Source: Roseobacter sp. (GTDB taxonomy: Bacteria; Pseudomonadota; Alphaproteobacteria; Rhodobacterales; Rhodobacteraceae). From it: a stretch of DNA of 64,000 nucleotides. Below are positions 23,994-32,932 of the stretch, one piece after another; the stretch's first letter is position 1; each line of letters starts with the position of its first letter. Location of the stretch: NCBI GenBank assembly GCA_024636475.1, contig JAGXHA010000004.1, forward strand, positions 1-64,000, given 5' to 3'. The notes under the pieces were generated by a model. It saw only the letters and a program-made list of their open reading frames with translations. It was not told the origin of the DNA and did no database searches. Both the position numbers and the translations under genes were made by a program.

Positions 23994-25613
23994 CTATCTG
24001 GAAGCATGTTCCGCCTTGATCATGTCGGCGCATTTTTCTGCAATCATGATGGTTGGGGCATTTGTGTTTCCGCCGATCAGCGTTGGCATAACCGAGGCAT
24101 CCACGACCCGCAGGCCTTTCACGCCATGGACCTTTAATTGCGGATCGACAACTGCCATGTCATCGATACCCATCTTGCAGGTGCCGACGGGATGGTAGAT
24201 CGTATCGGCGCGGGCGCGAATATGGCTTTCCCATTCGGCATCGGTCATGTTGTCTTTAACGCCGAAAAGCTCTTTCTTGATATAGCCTGCCATCGCTTGA
24301 GATTGCAGGATTTCACGGGTGATCTTGGCCCCTTTGATCGTGGTTTCCAGATCGTGCCGATCTGACAAGAACTTGGGGTCGATGGCTGGGTCTGCGTCTG
24401 GATCGGCGCTTTGCAGAAAAACCGAGCCCCGGCTTTTGGGCCGTAACGTACAGATATGGCAGCCATAGCCATACCCCAAATGCAAGCGCCGCGCATGATC
24501 ATCCACCACCGAGATGACAAAATGCAACTGGATGTCGGGCCGGGCCAGCGCCGGATCTGTTTTCAGAAATGCACCACCTTCGGCAAAGGGCGTCGCGATC
24601 ATGCCAGTGCCTTTGCGCCACCATTCGATGATCGCAGCGGCCAGGCGCGCTGTTCCGGTCAATCCGATGCCGAAATTATTGGTGTCATTGGTTTTGTAGG
24701 ACAGCGTGAAATCCAGATGGTCCTGCAAGTTTTGCCCGACACCGCGTAATTCATGCACCATCTCGATGCCGTGGCGGGTGATGTCTTCGGGCCGTCCTAC
24801 ACCTGACAATTGCAAAAGCTGCGGTGACTGGAATGCACCCCCTGACAGAATAACCTCTTTGTTGGCGCGGACTTCCTTGGTTGTCCGTCCCTGACGGTAG
24901 GCAACGCCCACGGCGCATTTGCCTTCAAACAGGATTTTGGTGGCGCGAGCCTTGGTGATCACGGTCAGGTTGGCGCGGTCCATCACCGGATGCAGATAGC
25001 CCGCAGCAGCCGAGCAGCGCTCTCCATTTCTGGCGGGATCGTGAAACTGGGTGACCTGATAGAGGCCGACCCCTTCGTTGTCGCCGGTGTTGAAATCTTC
25101 GCTGTGGCGAAATTGCTGTTGCGTGGCGGCTTCTATGAAAGCAAGGGTGATCGGGCGCGGGCTTTTCTGGTTTGACACCTGTAACGGCCCCGTGTCGCCA
25201 TGCAGATCATCCGAACCGCGTTCATTGTTTTCGGATTTTTTGAAATAGGGCAGGCAGTCTTCCCAAGACCAGCCGTCACAGCCCCCTGCGGCCCAATCGT
25301 CATAGTCGGATTTGTGCCCGCGCACGTATAACATGGCATTAATGGCGGAAGACCCACCAAGCGCACGTCCGCGCGGCTGATACCCTTGCCGCCCGTTCAG
25401 TCCGGGTTGTGGCACGGTCTTGAAAGCCCAGTTGAACAGCTTGCCATAGCCGGGCAGTGCGGCAACCGCCCCGGCGGGCGCACGCAACACGAGACTTGTT
25501 CCTTTGCCACCGGCATCCAGCAGACAGACGCTGACTTGGGGATCTTCACTAAGCCGCGCCGCAAGGGTCGATCCAGCTGATCCACCCCCGACAATTACAA
25601 AATCAAACTCCAC
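23994..25613 (-). CDS. GMC-family FAD-dependent alcohol/choline-type dehydrogenase
   Basis: GTG at 25613 is preferred because GGAGGA lies six bases upstream; the product is 539 residues, beginning VEFDFVIVGGGSAGSTLAAR with the FAD dinucleotide motif. Further GMC signatures are GRALGGSSAINAMLYVRGH, ILSGGAFQSPQLLQLSGVG, and the C-terminal TIYHPVGTCKMG with its catalytic His, ending GGNTNAPTIMIAEKCADMI. It oxidises a primary alcohol (choline-like, polyethylene-glycol-like or another). BetB or BetI genes are absent here, so a betaine pathway role is not supported by context. Confidence 0.88.
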   Translation of the reverse strand: MEFDFVIVGGGSAGSTLAARLSEDPQVSVCLLDAGGKGTSLVLRAPAGAVAALPGYGKLFNWAFKTVPQPGLNGRQGYQPRGRALGGSSAINAMLYVRGHKSDYDDWAAGGCDGWSWEDCLPYFKKSENNERGSDDLHGDTGPLQVSNQKSPRPITLAFIEAATQQQFRHSEDFNTGDNEGVGLYQVTQFHDPARNGERCSAAAGYLHPVMDRANLTVITKARATKILFEGKCAVGVAYRQGRTTKEVRANKEVILSGGAFQSPQLLQLSGVGRPEDITRHGIEMVHELRGVGQNLQDHLDFTLSYKTNDTNNFGIGLTGTARLAAAIIEWWRKGTGMIATPFAEGGAFLKTDPALARPDIQLHFVISVVDDHARRLHLGYGYGCHICTLRPKSRGSVFLQSADPDADPAIDPKFLSDRHDLETTIKGAKITREILQSQAMAGYIKKELFGVKDNMTDAEWESHIRARADTIYHPVGTCKMGIDDMAVVDPQLKVHGVKGLRVVDASVMPTLIGGNTNAPTIMIAEKCADMIKAEHASR

Positions 25614-25734
25614 GGCCGTCCTCCGCACAGGTCATCAAAATTGGCGCGGCGATTGACTGACACGTGCCTGACTTTAACGGGTTTTTGCAAAGGCATCTGC
25701 TGAAATTGCGAGAGCATGAACGCCAGGCTGCCAA

Positions 25735-26556
25735 TCAAGTTTTTTGCGATGTCAGATCGGGCAGGGCAATATTGGCGACCTGTTCGGCGATGGGGTCTGT
25801 GTTCAACGGATGTTGATCGGGATGGAAGGCCGCAGGGTCCTTCATCTGTTGCCATTTCCCGCCGATGTAGACTTCAAGACCGGAAAACTTTGCCTTGTAG
25901 CCCATCTTTTGACTGCCCGGCACCCAATAGCCCAGATAGACATAGGGCAGGCCCGCTGCGCGGGCGATCTCGATGTGATCAAGGATGATATAGGTGCCCA
26001 AACCGTTTTGAGGCAGATCGGGGGTATAGAAGGAATACACCATGCTCACCCCGTCGCCCAGGATATCGGTCAGACAAACCCCGATCAGATCGCGGGTTTT
26101 GTTGTCTTTATATTCCACGAAGCGGCTGCGGATCGGTGTCTCTTCGATCATGGCGGCAAATTCAAAGACGTCCATGTCGGCCATGCCACCTTCGGCGTGC
26201 CGGCTGTCCAGATATTGGCGGAACAGCTCGTATTGATCTTCGGTGGCCCACGGCGAGGTGGCGCGGCGGCTTAGGTTCGCGTTACGCTTGATGGTGCGCT
26301 TTTGGCTTTTGCTAGGCGTGAAATCAGCGACACTGATCCGCGCAGACAGGCAGGCGCTGCATTCTGCACAGGACGGGCGGTACAGCACATTTTGCGACCG
26401 CCGGAACCCTTGCCCGGATAGGCTGTCATTCAGTTTGGTGGCCGCTTCACCTTGAAGAGCCGTGAATAATTTCCGCTCCATCCGACCCTCAAGATAGGGG
26501 CAAGGCTGGGGCGCTGTTACATAGAACTGAGGGGCAATAGGAAGGGTATGGCGCAT
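25735..26556 (-). CDS. bpt: Aspartate/glutamate leucyltransferase
   Basis: From [20 protein letters not shown] the product has 273 residues, the usual length of Bpt. It has the N-terminal cysteine-containing region ([27 protein letters not shown]) and the ATE C-terminal region ([19 protein letters not shown] and [18 protein letters not shown]). The enzyme transfers leucine from leucyl-tRNA to N-terminal Asp or Glu of proteins, marking them for ClpS/ClpAP degradation. The 11 residues upstream in frame are not family-like. Confidence 0.92.
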   Translation of the reverse strand: MRHTLPIAPQFYVTAPQPCPYLEGRMERKLFTALQGEAATKLNDSLSGQGFRRSQNVLYRPSCAECSACLSARISVADFTPSKSQKRTIKRNANLSRRATSPWATEDQYELFRQYLDSRHAEGGMADMDVFEFAAMIEETPIRSRFVEYKDNKTRDLIGVCLTDILGDGVSMVYSFYTPDLPQNGLGTYIILDHIEIARAAGLPYVYLGYWVPGSQKMGYKAKFSGLEVYIGGKWQQMKDPAAFHPDQHPLNTDPIAEQVANIALPDLTSQKT

Positions 26557-26627
26557 GTTAATCCGTCGTTGTTGTGGAAAGAATAACAATAGGTCATAGC
26601 CGCGCCAAGCCCAAGTTGCGGGTTTGT

Positions 26628-27065
26628 CTAGATTTCCTTGCGACGGTTCATCGCAACAGTTCCCAAGACCAGATCGCTTAGCCCCTGACAGCGTGCAGTT
26701 GTGCCCATCAGGACCATGGAAATAAGCTGCACAGGCATCATCCCGATACTGACCGTGTAGCCCAGCGTGTGCAAAACTGCCGTGCCACCATCAAGCGGTT
26801 GATCTTGACTTGTGCGCAATTCCATCCCGAAAAGGCGCATGCCCCATGTGGCCGACCCGTTGGCCAAGGTTGCGATGCGATAAAAGAACCCCACGACAAG
26901 CATCATGAGCGGAAAGAAAAATATGCCTGTGAAAGCGGTAAAGGGCAGGATGATCAAACAGGTGATGATGATGATGATCGCATCAACGACCCAAGCCAGC
27001 AGACGTTTGGTCGCCACGCCGGCGTAGAACTCTGGCTGGTTGTCGGGATCAGGGGTCATGCTCAT
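26628..27065 (-). CDS. RDD-family membrane protein
   Basis: Start at 27065 is supported by AAGGA eight bases before the ATG. The 145-residue product has the RDD pattern: Arg in [20 protein letters not shown] with Asp in the first helix, a second hydrophobic region ([20 protein letters not shown]), and [15 protein letters not shown]. It then has two weaker helices. RDD proteins are small inner-membrane proteins whose transport or sensing role is mostly unknown. It lies 67 bp after the DUF2852 gene and probably shares its transcript. Confidence 0.85.
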   Translation of the reverse strand: MSMTPDPDNQPEFYAGVATKRLLAWVVDAIIIIITCLIILPFTAFTGIFFFPLMMLVVGFFYRIATLANGSATWGMRLFGMELRTSQDQPLDGGTAVLHTLGYTVSIGMMPVQLISMVLMGTTARCQGLSDLVLGTVAMNRRKEI

Positions 27066-27093
27066 TGGGATGTCCTTGACAAAGATGGAATAT

Positions 27094-27115
27094 CGCCCCC
27101 CAATTTCGGGGGGCG
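27094..27115. repeat. GC-rich hairpin between DUF2852 and RDD genes
   Basis: CGCCCCCC (27094-27101) pairs perfectly with GGGGGGCG (27108-27115) around AATTTC. It sits 30 bp upstream of the RDD start and has no T-run, so it may be an RNA-stability or attenuation hairpin rather than a terminator. Confidence 0.7.
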
Positions 27116-27132
27116 CGGGCAATTGGTCAAGC

Positions 27133-27540
27133 TCAGGCGGTTTGTGCGTCGTTTCTTTTTGTCGAGCGTTCTGCCATGAACTCGTCGAACTCGGCTTTGT
27201 CTTTGGCTTCGCGCAGGCGGGTCAGGAAGGCCTCGAAGTTGGTTTGTTCTTCTTCAAGCCGTGCCAGTGTGTCTGCCTTGTAGGCGTCAAATGCTGCGTT
27301 GCCTGTTGACCGGCTGGTCATGCTGCGGTGCGATGTGCGCTTGGCGAAAGACGAAGATTTAAACATGCGTTTGCTCCAGATCATATAGGCAAGAAGGGCA
27401 AGGCCAACAGGCCAGAAGACGATAAAGCCGACAACCATCGCAGCGATCCAGGCGGCTTTCCCTTTTTCGTCGAGGAAATCCTCGGCGAGGCCAAACCAAT
27501 TGCGTTGTGCGGTGTAGGCGGGTGCATATGTTTGTGTCAT
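27133..27540 (-). CDS. DUF2852 family protein
   Basis: The 135-residue product begins MTQTYAPAYTAQRNWFGLAE. It has one or two membrane helices (AAWIAAMVVGFIVFWPVGLALLAYMIW as a long hydrophobic region) and a charged helical tail (FEAFLTRLREAKDKAEFDEF). This matches DUF2852, a family of unknown function common in alphaproteobacteria. GAAAGG precedes the ATG by seven bases. Two palindromes upstream suggest tight regulation. Confidence 0.85.
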   Translation of the reverse strand: MTQTYAPAYTAQRNWFGLAEDFLDEKGKAAWIAAMVVGFIVFWPVGLALLAYMIWSKRMFKSSSFAKRTSHRSMTSRSTGNAAFDAYKADTLARLEEEQTNFEAFLTRLREAKDKAEFDEFMAERSTKRNDAQTA

Positions 27541-27603
27541 CAAAGTACCTTTCGGTCAGAGTGTGGTGGCCCTGAACACTGTGGGCCTGTTGGTGTGAAT
27601 GCT

Positions 27604-27622
27604 ATGTGAATGCCTTTCACAT
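27604..27622. promoter_or_regulatory. 19-bp palindrome, operator candidate 1
   Basis: ATGTGAA-N5-TTCACAT is perfectly symmetric and lies 64 bp upstream of the DUF2852 start. Its arms and spacing match the second palindrome at 27663. The spacing between TGTGA and TCACA is seven, not the six of a CRP site, so another regulator is likely. Confidence 0.65.
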
Positions 27623-27662
27623 TACGATAGATTGTGCTTTTGACATCATTGCGCAAGAGGTG

Positions 27663-27681
27663 ATGTAAATCTTTTTTACAT
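27663..27681. promoter_or_regulatory. 19-bp palindrome, operator candidate 2
   Basis: ATGTAAA-N5-TTTACAT has the same arm length and spacer as the site at 27604, with one symmetrical base change in each arm. It lies 89 bp upstream of glnE and 122 bp upstream of DUF2852. The two centres are 59 bp apart. Confidence 0.65.
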
Positions 27682-27769
27682 TATTTTCGTCGTTTCTTTT
27701 GATCAGTTTGATTTTACGGCATAAAACCATCCATTGACCTGCCCCAAAGAAATCGCGAATGCTGGGATT

Positions 27770-30583
27770 ATGACTTCACTTGCCCGTCACATGACCCGCG
27801 TCCCCCGTGTTTTCGCTGCCGATCAGGCCCAGGATGCACGCGATTGCCTGCCCGACCTTCCGCCAGAGCTTGCACAATTGGTTGCGGGCGCGGGATCTGT
27901 ATCGCCCTATCTGCTGGGCCTGATGCAAAAAGAATCAGAATGGTGTGCGGAGGCATTCGATGATCCGGCAGCGGCGATAAGGGCGGTGATCGACGGGGCA
28001 GGCGACGCAAGCCCGGACCAGCTTGGCAGCCATTTGCGCCAGGGCAAGCGGCGCGTTGCATTGATGACCGGTCTGGCCGATCTTTCCGGCGCATGGCCGC
28101 TGGAACAGGTCACCGCCGCGCTGAGCGATTTTGCCGATGCCGCCTGTCAGGCAGCCCTCAAAAGCGCGCTTGAGGCACAGATAAAACGCGGTAAGCTGCC
28201 CGGCATGAACGTGGAAGACGCACAAACCGGAGCAGGCATGGTCGTGCTTGCAATGGGGAAGATGGGCGCGAAAGAGCTGAATTATTCTTCTGACATCGAT
28301 CTGATTTGCCTGTTTGACGAAACCCGCTTTGATCCGGATGATTTCCACGATGCCCGGACGGCATTCATCCGGGCCACACGTATGATGAGCGGCACGCTGA
28401 GCGATCTGACGGGCGAGGGATATGTTTTTCGCACCGACCTGCGCTTGCGCCCAGACCCTGCCGTCACCCCTGTTTGCATGGCGATGGAGGCGGCGGAGCG
28501 GTATTATGAAAGCCTTGGGCGCACATGGGAACGCGCGGCCTATATCAAGGCGCGGCCAGCGGCGGGCGATCTGGCTGCAGGAAATACGTTTCTCAAGGCG
28601 CTGCGGCCTTTCGTGTGGCGACGACATCTGGATTTTGCGGCGATTCAAGACGCTCATGACATGCGCCTTGCGATCCGCGAGCACAAAGGGCTTGGCGGGC
28701 CGATCACCTTGCCCGGTCACAATATGAAACTGGGGCGCGGCGGAATCCGCGAGATCGAATTTTTCACCCAGACCCGCCAGTTGATCGCGGGGGGGCGTGA
28801 TCCTGATCTGCGGGTGCGCGGCACCTGTGCGGGGTTGGCTGTGTTGTCGGACAAGGGCTGGCTGCCCGCAGAGGTAGCTGAGACATTGACCGATCACTAC
28901 CGTGCGCACCGTACGGTAGAGCACCGCGTTCAGATGATCCGGGATGCGCAGACCCACACGTTGCCCAAATCCGACGAAGGGTTTGCCCGTCTGGCGGCTA
29001 TGATGGATCAGGACGTAGGCGATTTGCAGGCAGCTTTGCACCGCCGCTTGGCCGAGGTGCACCACCTGACTGAGGGATTCTTTGCCGGCTCGGATGTGCG
29101 TTCTTCGGATGCAGCGCAGCCCGACGCCCATGTGTTCGACGGGGCCGTAATCGACCGCTGGCTTAGCTATCCCGCCTTGCGCAGCCAACGTGCGGCGGAT
29201 TTGTTTGCGGAACTCAGGCCTGCGCTTTTACTTCGGCTTTCGCGTGCAGACAAACCAGACGAGGCCCTGCGCGCCTTTGATGGCTTCTTGTCGCGTCTGC
29301 CGGCGGGTGTGCAACTGTTTTCACTGCTCAAGATCAATCCGCAGCTGTCAGACCTGCTGATCGATATCGTGAGCACGTCGCCCGAACTGGCCGAGTATTT
29401 GTCGCGCAATGCGGCGGTGCTGGACGCGGTGATCGGAGGGGACTTCTTTAGCGATTGGCCGGGCGAGGCGGCGTTGACCGATACCCTGTCCGCCACGCTC
29501 AAGCTTGAGGGGGATTACGAGGCGCGGCTGGATGCCACAAGACGCTGGGCGCGTGAGTGGCATTTTCGTGTCGGGGTGCATCATTTGCGCGGACTGACCG
29601 ACGCCATGACCGCAGGCGCGCAATATGCCGATCTGGCCCGCGCGGTACTGCAAGCGCTGTGGTCTGTGGTGATTGATGAATTCGCCCGCAAACACGGTGT
29701 TCCGCCCGGACGTGGAGCGGTCTTGGTGGGCATGGGGTCACTTGGTGCGCGCCGCCTGACGGCGACCTCGGATCTGGATATGATCGTGATCTATGATGCG
29801 GATGGGATCGAGGCGTCGGATGGCAAGCGGCCTCTTGCCTCAAGGGTCTATCACGCGCGTCTGACCCAGGCCATGATCACGGCAATGACAGCGCCGATGT
29901 CGCAAGGCAGACTATATGAAGTCGACATGCGGCTGCGCCCTTCGGGCAGTCAGGGGCCTGTTGCCACCAGCTTTGCCAGTTTTGAAAGCTATCAGATGGG
30001 CGAGGCGTGGGTGTGGGAGCATCTGGCCCTGACCCGCGCTGACATTGTGGCAGGTCCGCAGGATTTGGCCCGTGATTTCGAGGTTGCACGCGGCAAGGTG
30101 CTGGGAAAATCCCGCAACCGCACTGAAACCTTGCATGAAGTTGCCCGAATGCGCGCGCGGCTTGCCGCGGCCAAGGCGCCGGACGGCCCTTGGGATGCCA
30201 AGAACGGGCCCGGAAGGTTGCAAGATATCGAATTGCTCGCTCAGGCAGGCGCGCTGCTGAAAGGCGAAACTGCGGTTCTGATCCCTTCCGGACTGGACGC
30301 CGCAGCGCAAGAACAGATCATTGACGCGCAGCAAGCCGAGGTGCTGAAACAGGCCTATGCAACCTGCTGGTCGCTGCAATCCGCGACACGGCTTTTGTCG
30401 GCCTCGGTGTTGCAAAGTGAGAAATTGGGGCAGGCGGGGCAGAGTTTCTTGACCAGAAGCCTTGGCTGCGACACCCTTCAGGATCTTGAGGCGCATTTGG
30501 CCCAGACATATGATTCTGCGGCCAACATTATCACCGCTGCATTTGCTGATGATGCGGATAACGCGCCAAAGGAGACACCATGA
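27770..30583 (+). CDS. glnE: Bifunctional glutamine synthetase adenylyltransferase/deadenylase
   Basis: From the ATG at 27770 the product has 937 residues, the normal GlnE length. Two nucleotidyltransferase domains are present: AMGKMGAKELNYSSDIDLIC (about 165) and GMGSLGARRLTATSDLDMIV (about 655). Each is followed by its partner region (RTDLRLRPDPAVTP and EVDMRLRPSGSQGP). The N-terminal half removes AMP from glutamine synthetase and the C-terminal half adds it, in response to PII proteins and glutamine. A longer frame starts at 27734 with an unusual start codon and is less likely. The next gene overlaps its stop (ATGA), implying coupling. Confidence 0.95.
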   Translation: MTSLARHMTRVPRVFAADQAQDARDCLPDLPPELAQLVAGAGSVSPYLLGLMQKESEWCAEAFDDPAAAIRAVIDGAGDASPDQLGSHLRQGKRRVALMTGLADLSGAWPLEQVTAALSDFADAACQAALKSALEAQIKRGKLPGMNVEDAQTGAGMVVLAMGKMGAKELNYSSDIDLICLFDETRFDPDDFHDARTAFIRATRMMSGTLSDLTGEGYVFRTDLRLRPDPAVTPVCMAMEAAERYYESLGRTWERAAYIKARPAAGDLAAGNTFLKALRPFVWRRHLDFAAIQDAHDMRLAIREHKGLGGPITLPGHNMKLGRGGIREIEFFTQTRQLIAGGRDPDLRVRGTCAGLAVLSDKGWLPAEVAETLTDHYRAHRTVEHRVQMIRDAQTHTLPKSDEGFARLAAMMDQDVGDLQAALHRRLAEVHHLTEGFFAGSDVRSSDAAQPDAHVFDGAVIDRWLSYPALRSQRAADLFAELRPALLLRLSRADKPDEALRAFDGFLSRLPAGVQLFSLLKINPQLSDLLIDIVSTSPELAEYLSRNAAVLDAVIGGDFFSDWPGEAALTDTLSATLKLEGDYEARLDATRRWAREWHFRVGVHHLRGLTDAMTAGAQYADLARAVLQALWSVVIDEFARKHGVPPGRGAVLVGMGSLGARRLTATSDLDMIVIYDADGIEASDGKRPLASRVYHARLTQAMITAMTAPMSQGRLYEVDMRLRPSGSQGPVATSFASFESYQMGEAWVWEHLALTRADIVAGPQDLARDFEVARGKVLGKSRNRTETLHEVARMRARLAAAKAPDGPWDAKNGPGRLQDIELLAQAGALLKGETAVLIPSGLDAAAQEQIIDAQQAEVLKQAYATCWSLQSATRLLSASVLQSEKLGQAGQSFLTRSLGCDTLQDLEAHLAQTYDSAANIITAAFADDADNAPKETP

Positions 30584-30852
30584 AAAAGGGTGACGAACAC
30601 GACCCCAAAGGGCTGATCTTTGAGGCCTATCAGATTGACGGCATCACCAAGTCCGAATGCCGGACCATCTTTCTGGATTGGGCGCTTAGCCTGCCGCTGG
30701 ACACGGACACGGGCCCCACGATCCGGTTGATGCTTGAGCGGTACGGGCAAGATGCTGCTGATCATCCGATGACCGAAGTGATGCACGAGGGATTGCAGGG
30801 CATGGCCGCGCCGCGCAGGCGTGGCGGTTGGAAGGGTCGTCCCCGTCACTAG
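30580..30852 (+). CDS. Conserved hypothetical protein coupled to glnE
   Basis: The ATG overlaps the glnE stop codon. The 90-residue product (MKKGDEHDPKGLIFEAYQID at the start) is soluble and ends in a basic tail, PRRRGGWKGRPRH. Similar small proteins follow glnE in Rhodobacterales as far as I recall, but no function is known. The close overlap suggests co-translation. Confidence 0.75.
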   Translation: MKKGDEHDPKGLIFEAYQIDGITKSECRTIFLDWALSLPLDTDTGPTIRLMLERYGQDAADHPMTEVMHEGLQGMAAPRRRGGWKGRPRH

Positions 30853-30980
30853 GACATTGCGCTTTTGATTAAGAAATCATGAAATCGTCACGAGACCCGT
30901 CCATTTATGCCGTAAACCCGCCTTAATTGATGGGCAGAACACTCCTGAGAGAGGCCGATATCCGGCGGCGGGAGACCACG

Positions 30981-31667
30981 ATGAAACCTTTTAAGTTATT
31001 TGCGGCACTGGCCATTGGCACTTTGATGTCTGCTTGTGCTTCGATCGATAGTGTAAGTGATACGGCAACGCGAAATGCGATGTACAACCCGGTTGGGCCA
31101 AAAATGATGCTGAACGCAGCGCCAGATGCGTTGGAACAATCGATTTCATTTCCCAATCTTCTGATCGAAAAGTTCACTGTCGCAGTGCCTGAACATTTGA
31201 AGGTGTCTGAAGCCAACCGTTATTATCCGCACGGCGACATCGTCTGGCGCGGCGACCCTGTTGGCGACCGGCATGCGCAGGTCAAGGCGATCTTCGAGGC
31301 CGCCTTGATGCAGTCTGCCGGATCCATAGGGCCCGGCGGCATTCCCACGCTTGTGGAAATCGAAGTTCTGCGTTTTCACGCGCTGACCGAAAAAGCCCGC
31401 TATACAACAGGCGGTGTGCATTCGATTACATTCCTGCTGACGCTGCGCGATACAAGAACCGGCCAGCTTCTGGCCACACCACACGAGGTCAAGGCCGACC
31501 TTGACGGCTATGGGGGGCAACAAGCGATTGATGCTGACCTTAGGGGGCAAACCCAGAAAGTGCGCATCACAGGTCACCTTGCGAATGTCGTGCGCAAAGA
31601 GCTTTCAAATCCCGGCAGCCACAAGAACGCAAAATTAGGAATGTTTCAGGCGCTCAACAAACTCTGA
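30981..31667 (+). CDS. Lipoprotein (DUF6778-like)
   Basis: Start at 30981 is supported by GGGAG eight bases upstream. The 228-residue product has a lipoprotein signal, MKPFKLFAALAIGTLMSACA, with the lipobox cysteine at residue 19. The mature part contains YYPHGDIVWRGDPVGDRHAQ and a central beta/alpha region (IPTLVEIEVLRFHALTEKAR), typical of a lipoprotein family seen in Rhodobacteraceae that I tentatively name DUF6778. It should sit on the periplasmic side of a membrane. Confidence 0.75.
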   Translation: MKPFKLFAALAIGTLMSACASIDSVSDTATRNAMYNPVGPKMMLNAAPDALEQSISFPNLLIEKFTVAVPEHLKVSEANRYYPHGDIVWRGDPVGDRHAQVKAIFEAALMQSAGSIGPGGIPTLVEIEVLRFHALTEKARYTTGGVHSITFLLTLRDTRTGQLLATPHEVKADLDGYGGQQAIDADLRGQTQKVRITGHLANVVRKELSNPGSHKNAKLGMFQALNKL

Positions 31668-31696
31668 GCTTTCCCATTCGATCAGAACCTACTAGA

Positions 31697-31723
31697 GGGG
31701 GCGTTATGACAACGCCCCCTTTT
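31697..31723 (+). terminator. Terminator-like hairpin enclosing the next gene's start codon
   Basis: GGGGGCGTT (31697-31705) and AACGCCCCC (31711-31719) pair perfectly over nine bases and are followed by TTTT. The five-base loop is ATGAC and contains the ATG of the methyltransferase gene at 31706, while its ribosome binding site is inside the 5' arm. It terminates the lipoprotein transcript and could also mask translation of the next gene. Confidence 0.85.
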
Positions 31724-32932
31724 GCATCCGCCCCGACCTCCGCCCTTGACTTGCCAGTGGTTCGCCTGCTGCCCAAGGCCAATGCCCGCGCCATCCGTCA
31801 CGGTTTTCCGTGGGTTTACGCCAATGAAATGGTCACCGACCGCCGCACCAAGGGACTTGCGCCCGGTAGTCTGGCCATTCTGGAAGACAGTGAACGCCAG
31901 GTTATGGGCGTCGTCGCGGTCAACCCGCTTTCCAAGATATTTTGCCGGATGTTGGACCAGAATGCGCAAGCTGTGGTCGATCAGACGTGGTTTTCCGACC
32001 ATATTTCGCGCGCTTTGCAGCTGCGTGAGCAGCTTTATGATGCGCCGTTTTACCGGTTGATCCACGCTGAAGCCGACGGCTTGCCCGGTGTGGTCATCGA
32101 CCGCTTTGGCGATACTGCCGTGATCCAACCGAATGCGGCTTGGGCAGACGTTCATCTGGACGCACTGACCGCCGCGCTGATGGAGCAGACGGGCATCAAG
32201 CATGTGCTGAAAAATGCTGCTGGACGGACGCGCACACTTGAAGGGCTGGATGACGTCAGCACCGTCTTGCATGGTACCGCGCCCGACGGCCCGATCCAGG
32301 TGCCGATGAACGGCGCGATGTACATGGCCGATCTGACCGGTGGTCAGAAAACCGGTATTTTCTACGATCAACGTCCCAACCATGCGTTTGCCGCGAACCT
32401 TTCCAAAGGCAAACGGGTGCTGGATGTCTTTGCCCATGTCGGCGGCTTTGGCCTTGCCGCACTTGCCAATGGTGCAACTTCCGTCTTGGCTGTGGACGGG
32501 TCTGCCCCGGCGCTTGAGCTGGCTCAAAAAGGTGCCGAAGCGATGGGCGTTGCCGAGCAGTTTGCAACCCGTCAGGGTGATGCCTTTGATGTGTTGACAA
32601 CTTTGCGCGCCGAAGGCGCTGAATTTGATGTGATCATCTGCGATCCACCTGCTTTTGCACCGGGCAAGCCCGCGCTGGAAGCGGGCCTGCGGGCGTACGA
32701 GCGGCTTGCTCGTCTTGCCGCACCGCTTGTCTCCGAGAATGGTATTCTGGGGCTGTGTTCGTGTTCGCACGCTGCCGACCTGAACCAGTTTCGCACATCG
32801 TCCATCCGCGGCATCGGTCGGGCAGGGCGGCGCGCTGCGATGTTACATACGGGATTTGCAGGGCCGGACCATCCCCAATTGCCGCAGCTGGCAGAGACCG
32901 GATACCTTAAGTCACTGTTTTTCCGCCTGTAA
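31706..32932 (+). CDS. RlmI-type 23S rRNA cytosine-C5 methyltransferase
   Basis: The 408-residue product has an N-terminal PUA-like domain (HGFPWVYANEMV, GSLAILEDSERQVMGVVAVN). A central region follows (FYRLIHAEADGLPGVVIDRF), then a Rossmann methyltransferase domain with motif I VLDVFAHVGGFGLAALANGA and motif IV DVIICDPPAFAP, and the family Cys in ILGLCSCSHAAD. This architecture is that of RlmI, which makes m5C1962 of 23S rRNA. The ATG lies in the loop of a hairpin; later starts (TTG or GTG near 31751-31757) would also keep the PUA domain, so the true start is open. Confidence 0.88.
   Translation: MTTPPFASAPTSALDLPVVRLLPKANARAIRHGFPWVYANEMVTDRRTKGLAPGSLAILEDSERQVMGVVAVNPLSKIFCRMLDQNAQAVVDQTWFSDHISRALQLREQLYDAPFYRLIHAEADGLPGVVIDRFGDTAVIQPNAAWADVHLDALTAALMEQTGIKHVLKNAAGRTRTLEGLDDVSTVLHGTAPDGPIQVPMNGAMYMADLTGGQKTGIFYDQRPNHAFAANLSKGKRVLDVFAHVGGFGLAALANGATSVLAVDGSAPALELAQKGAEAMGVAEQFATRQGDAFDVLTTLRAEGAEFDVIICDPPAFAPGKPALEAGLRAYERLARLAAPLVSENGILGLCSCSHAADLNQFRTSSIRGIGRAGRRAAMLHTGFAGPDHPQLPQLAETGYLKSLFFRL

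Noticed and set aside
27604..27681. Palindromes considered as CRP or FNR sites
   Set aside because: The spacer between TGTGA and TCACA is seven bases, and the TTGAT-N4-ATCAA pattern is absent.
27935..29188. 417-codon minus-strand frame within glnE
   Set aside because: It is antisense to a clear housekeeping gene with both nucleotidyltransferase motifs in the other strand.
31682..32770. 362-codon minus-strand frame opposite the RlmI-like gene
   Set aside because: Shadow frame without family resemblance; the plus strand has PUA and methyltransferase motifs.
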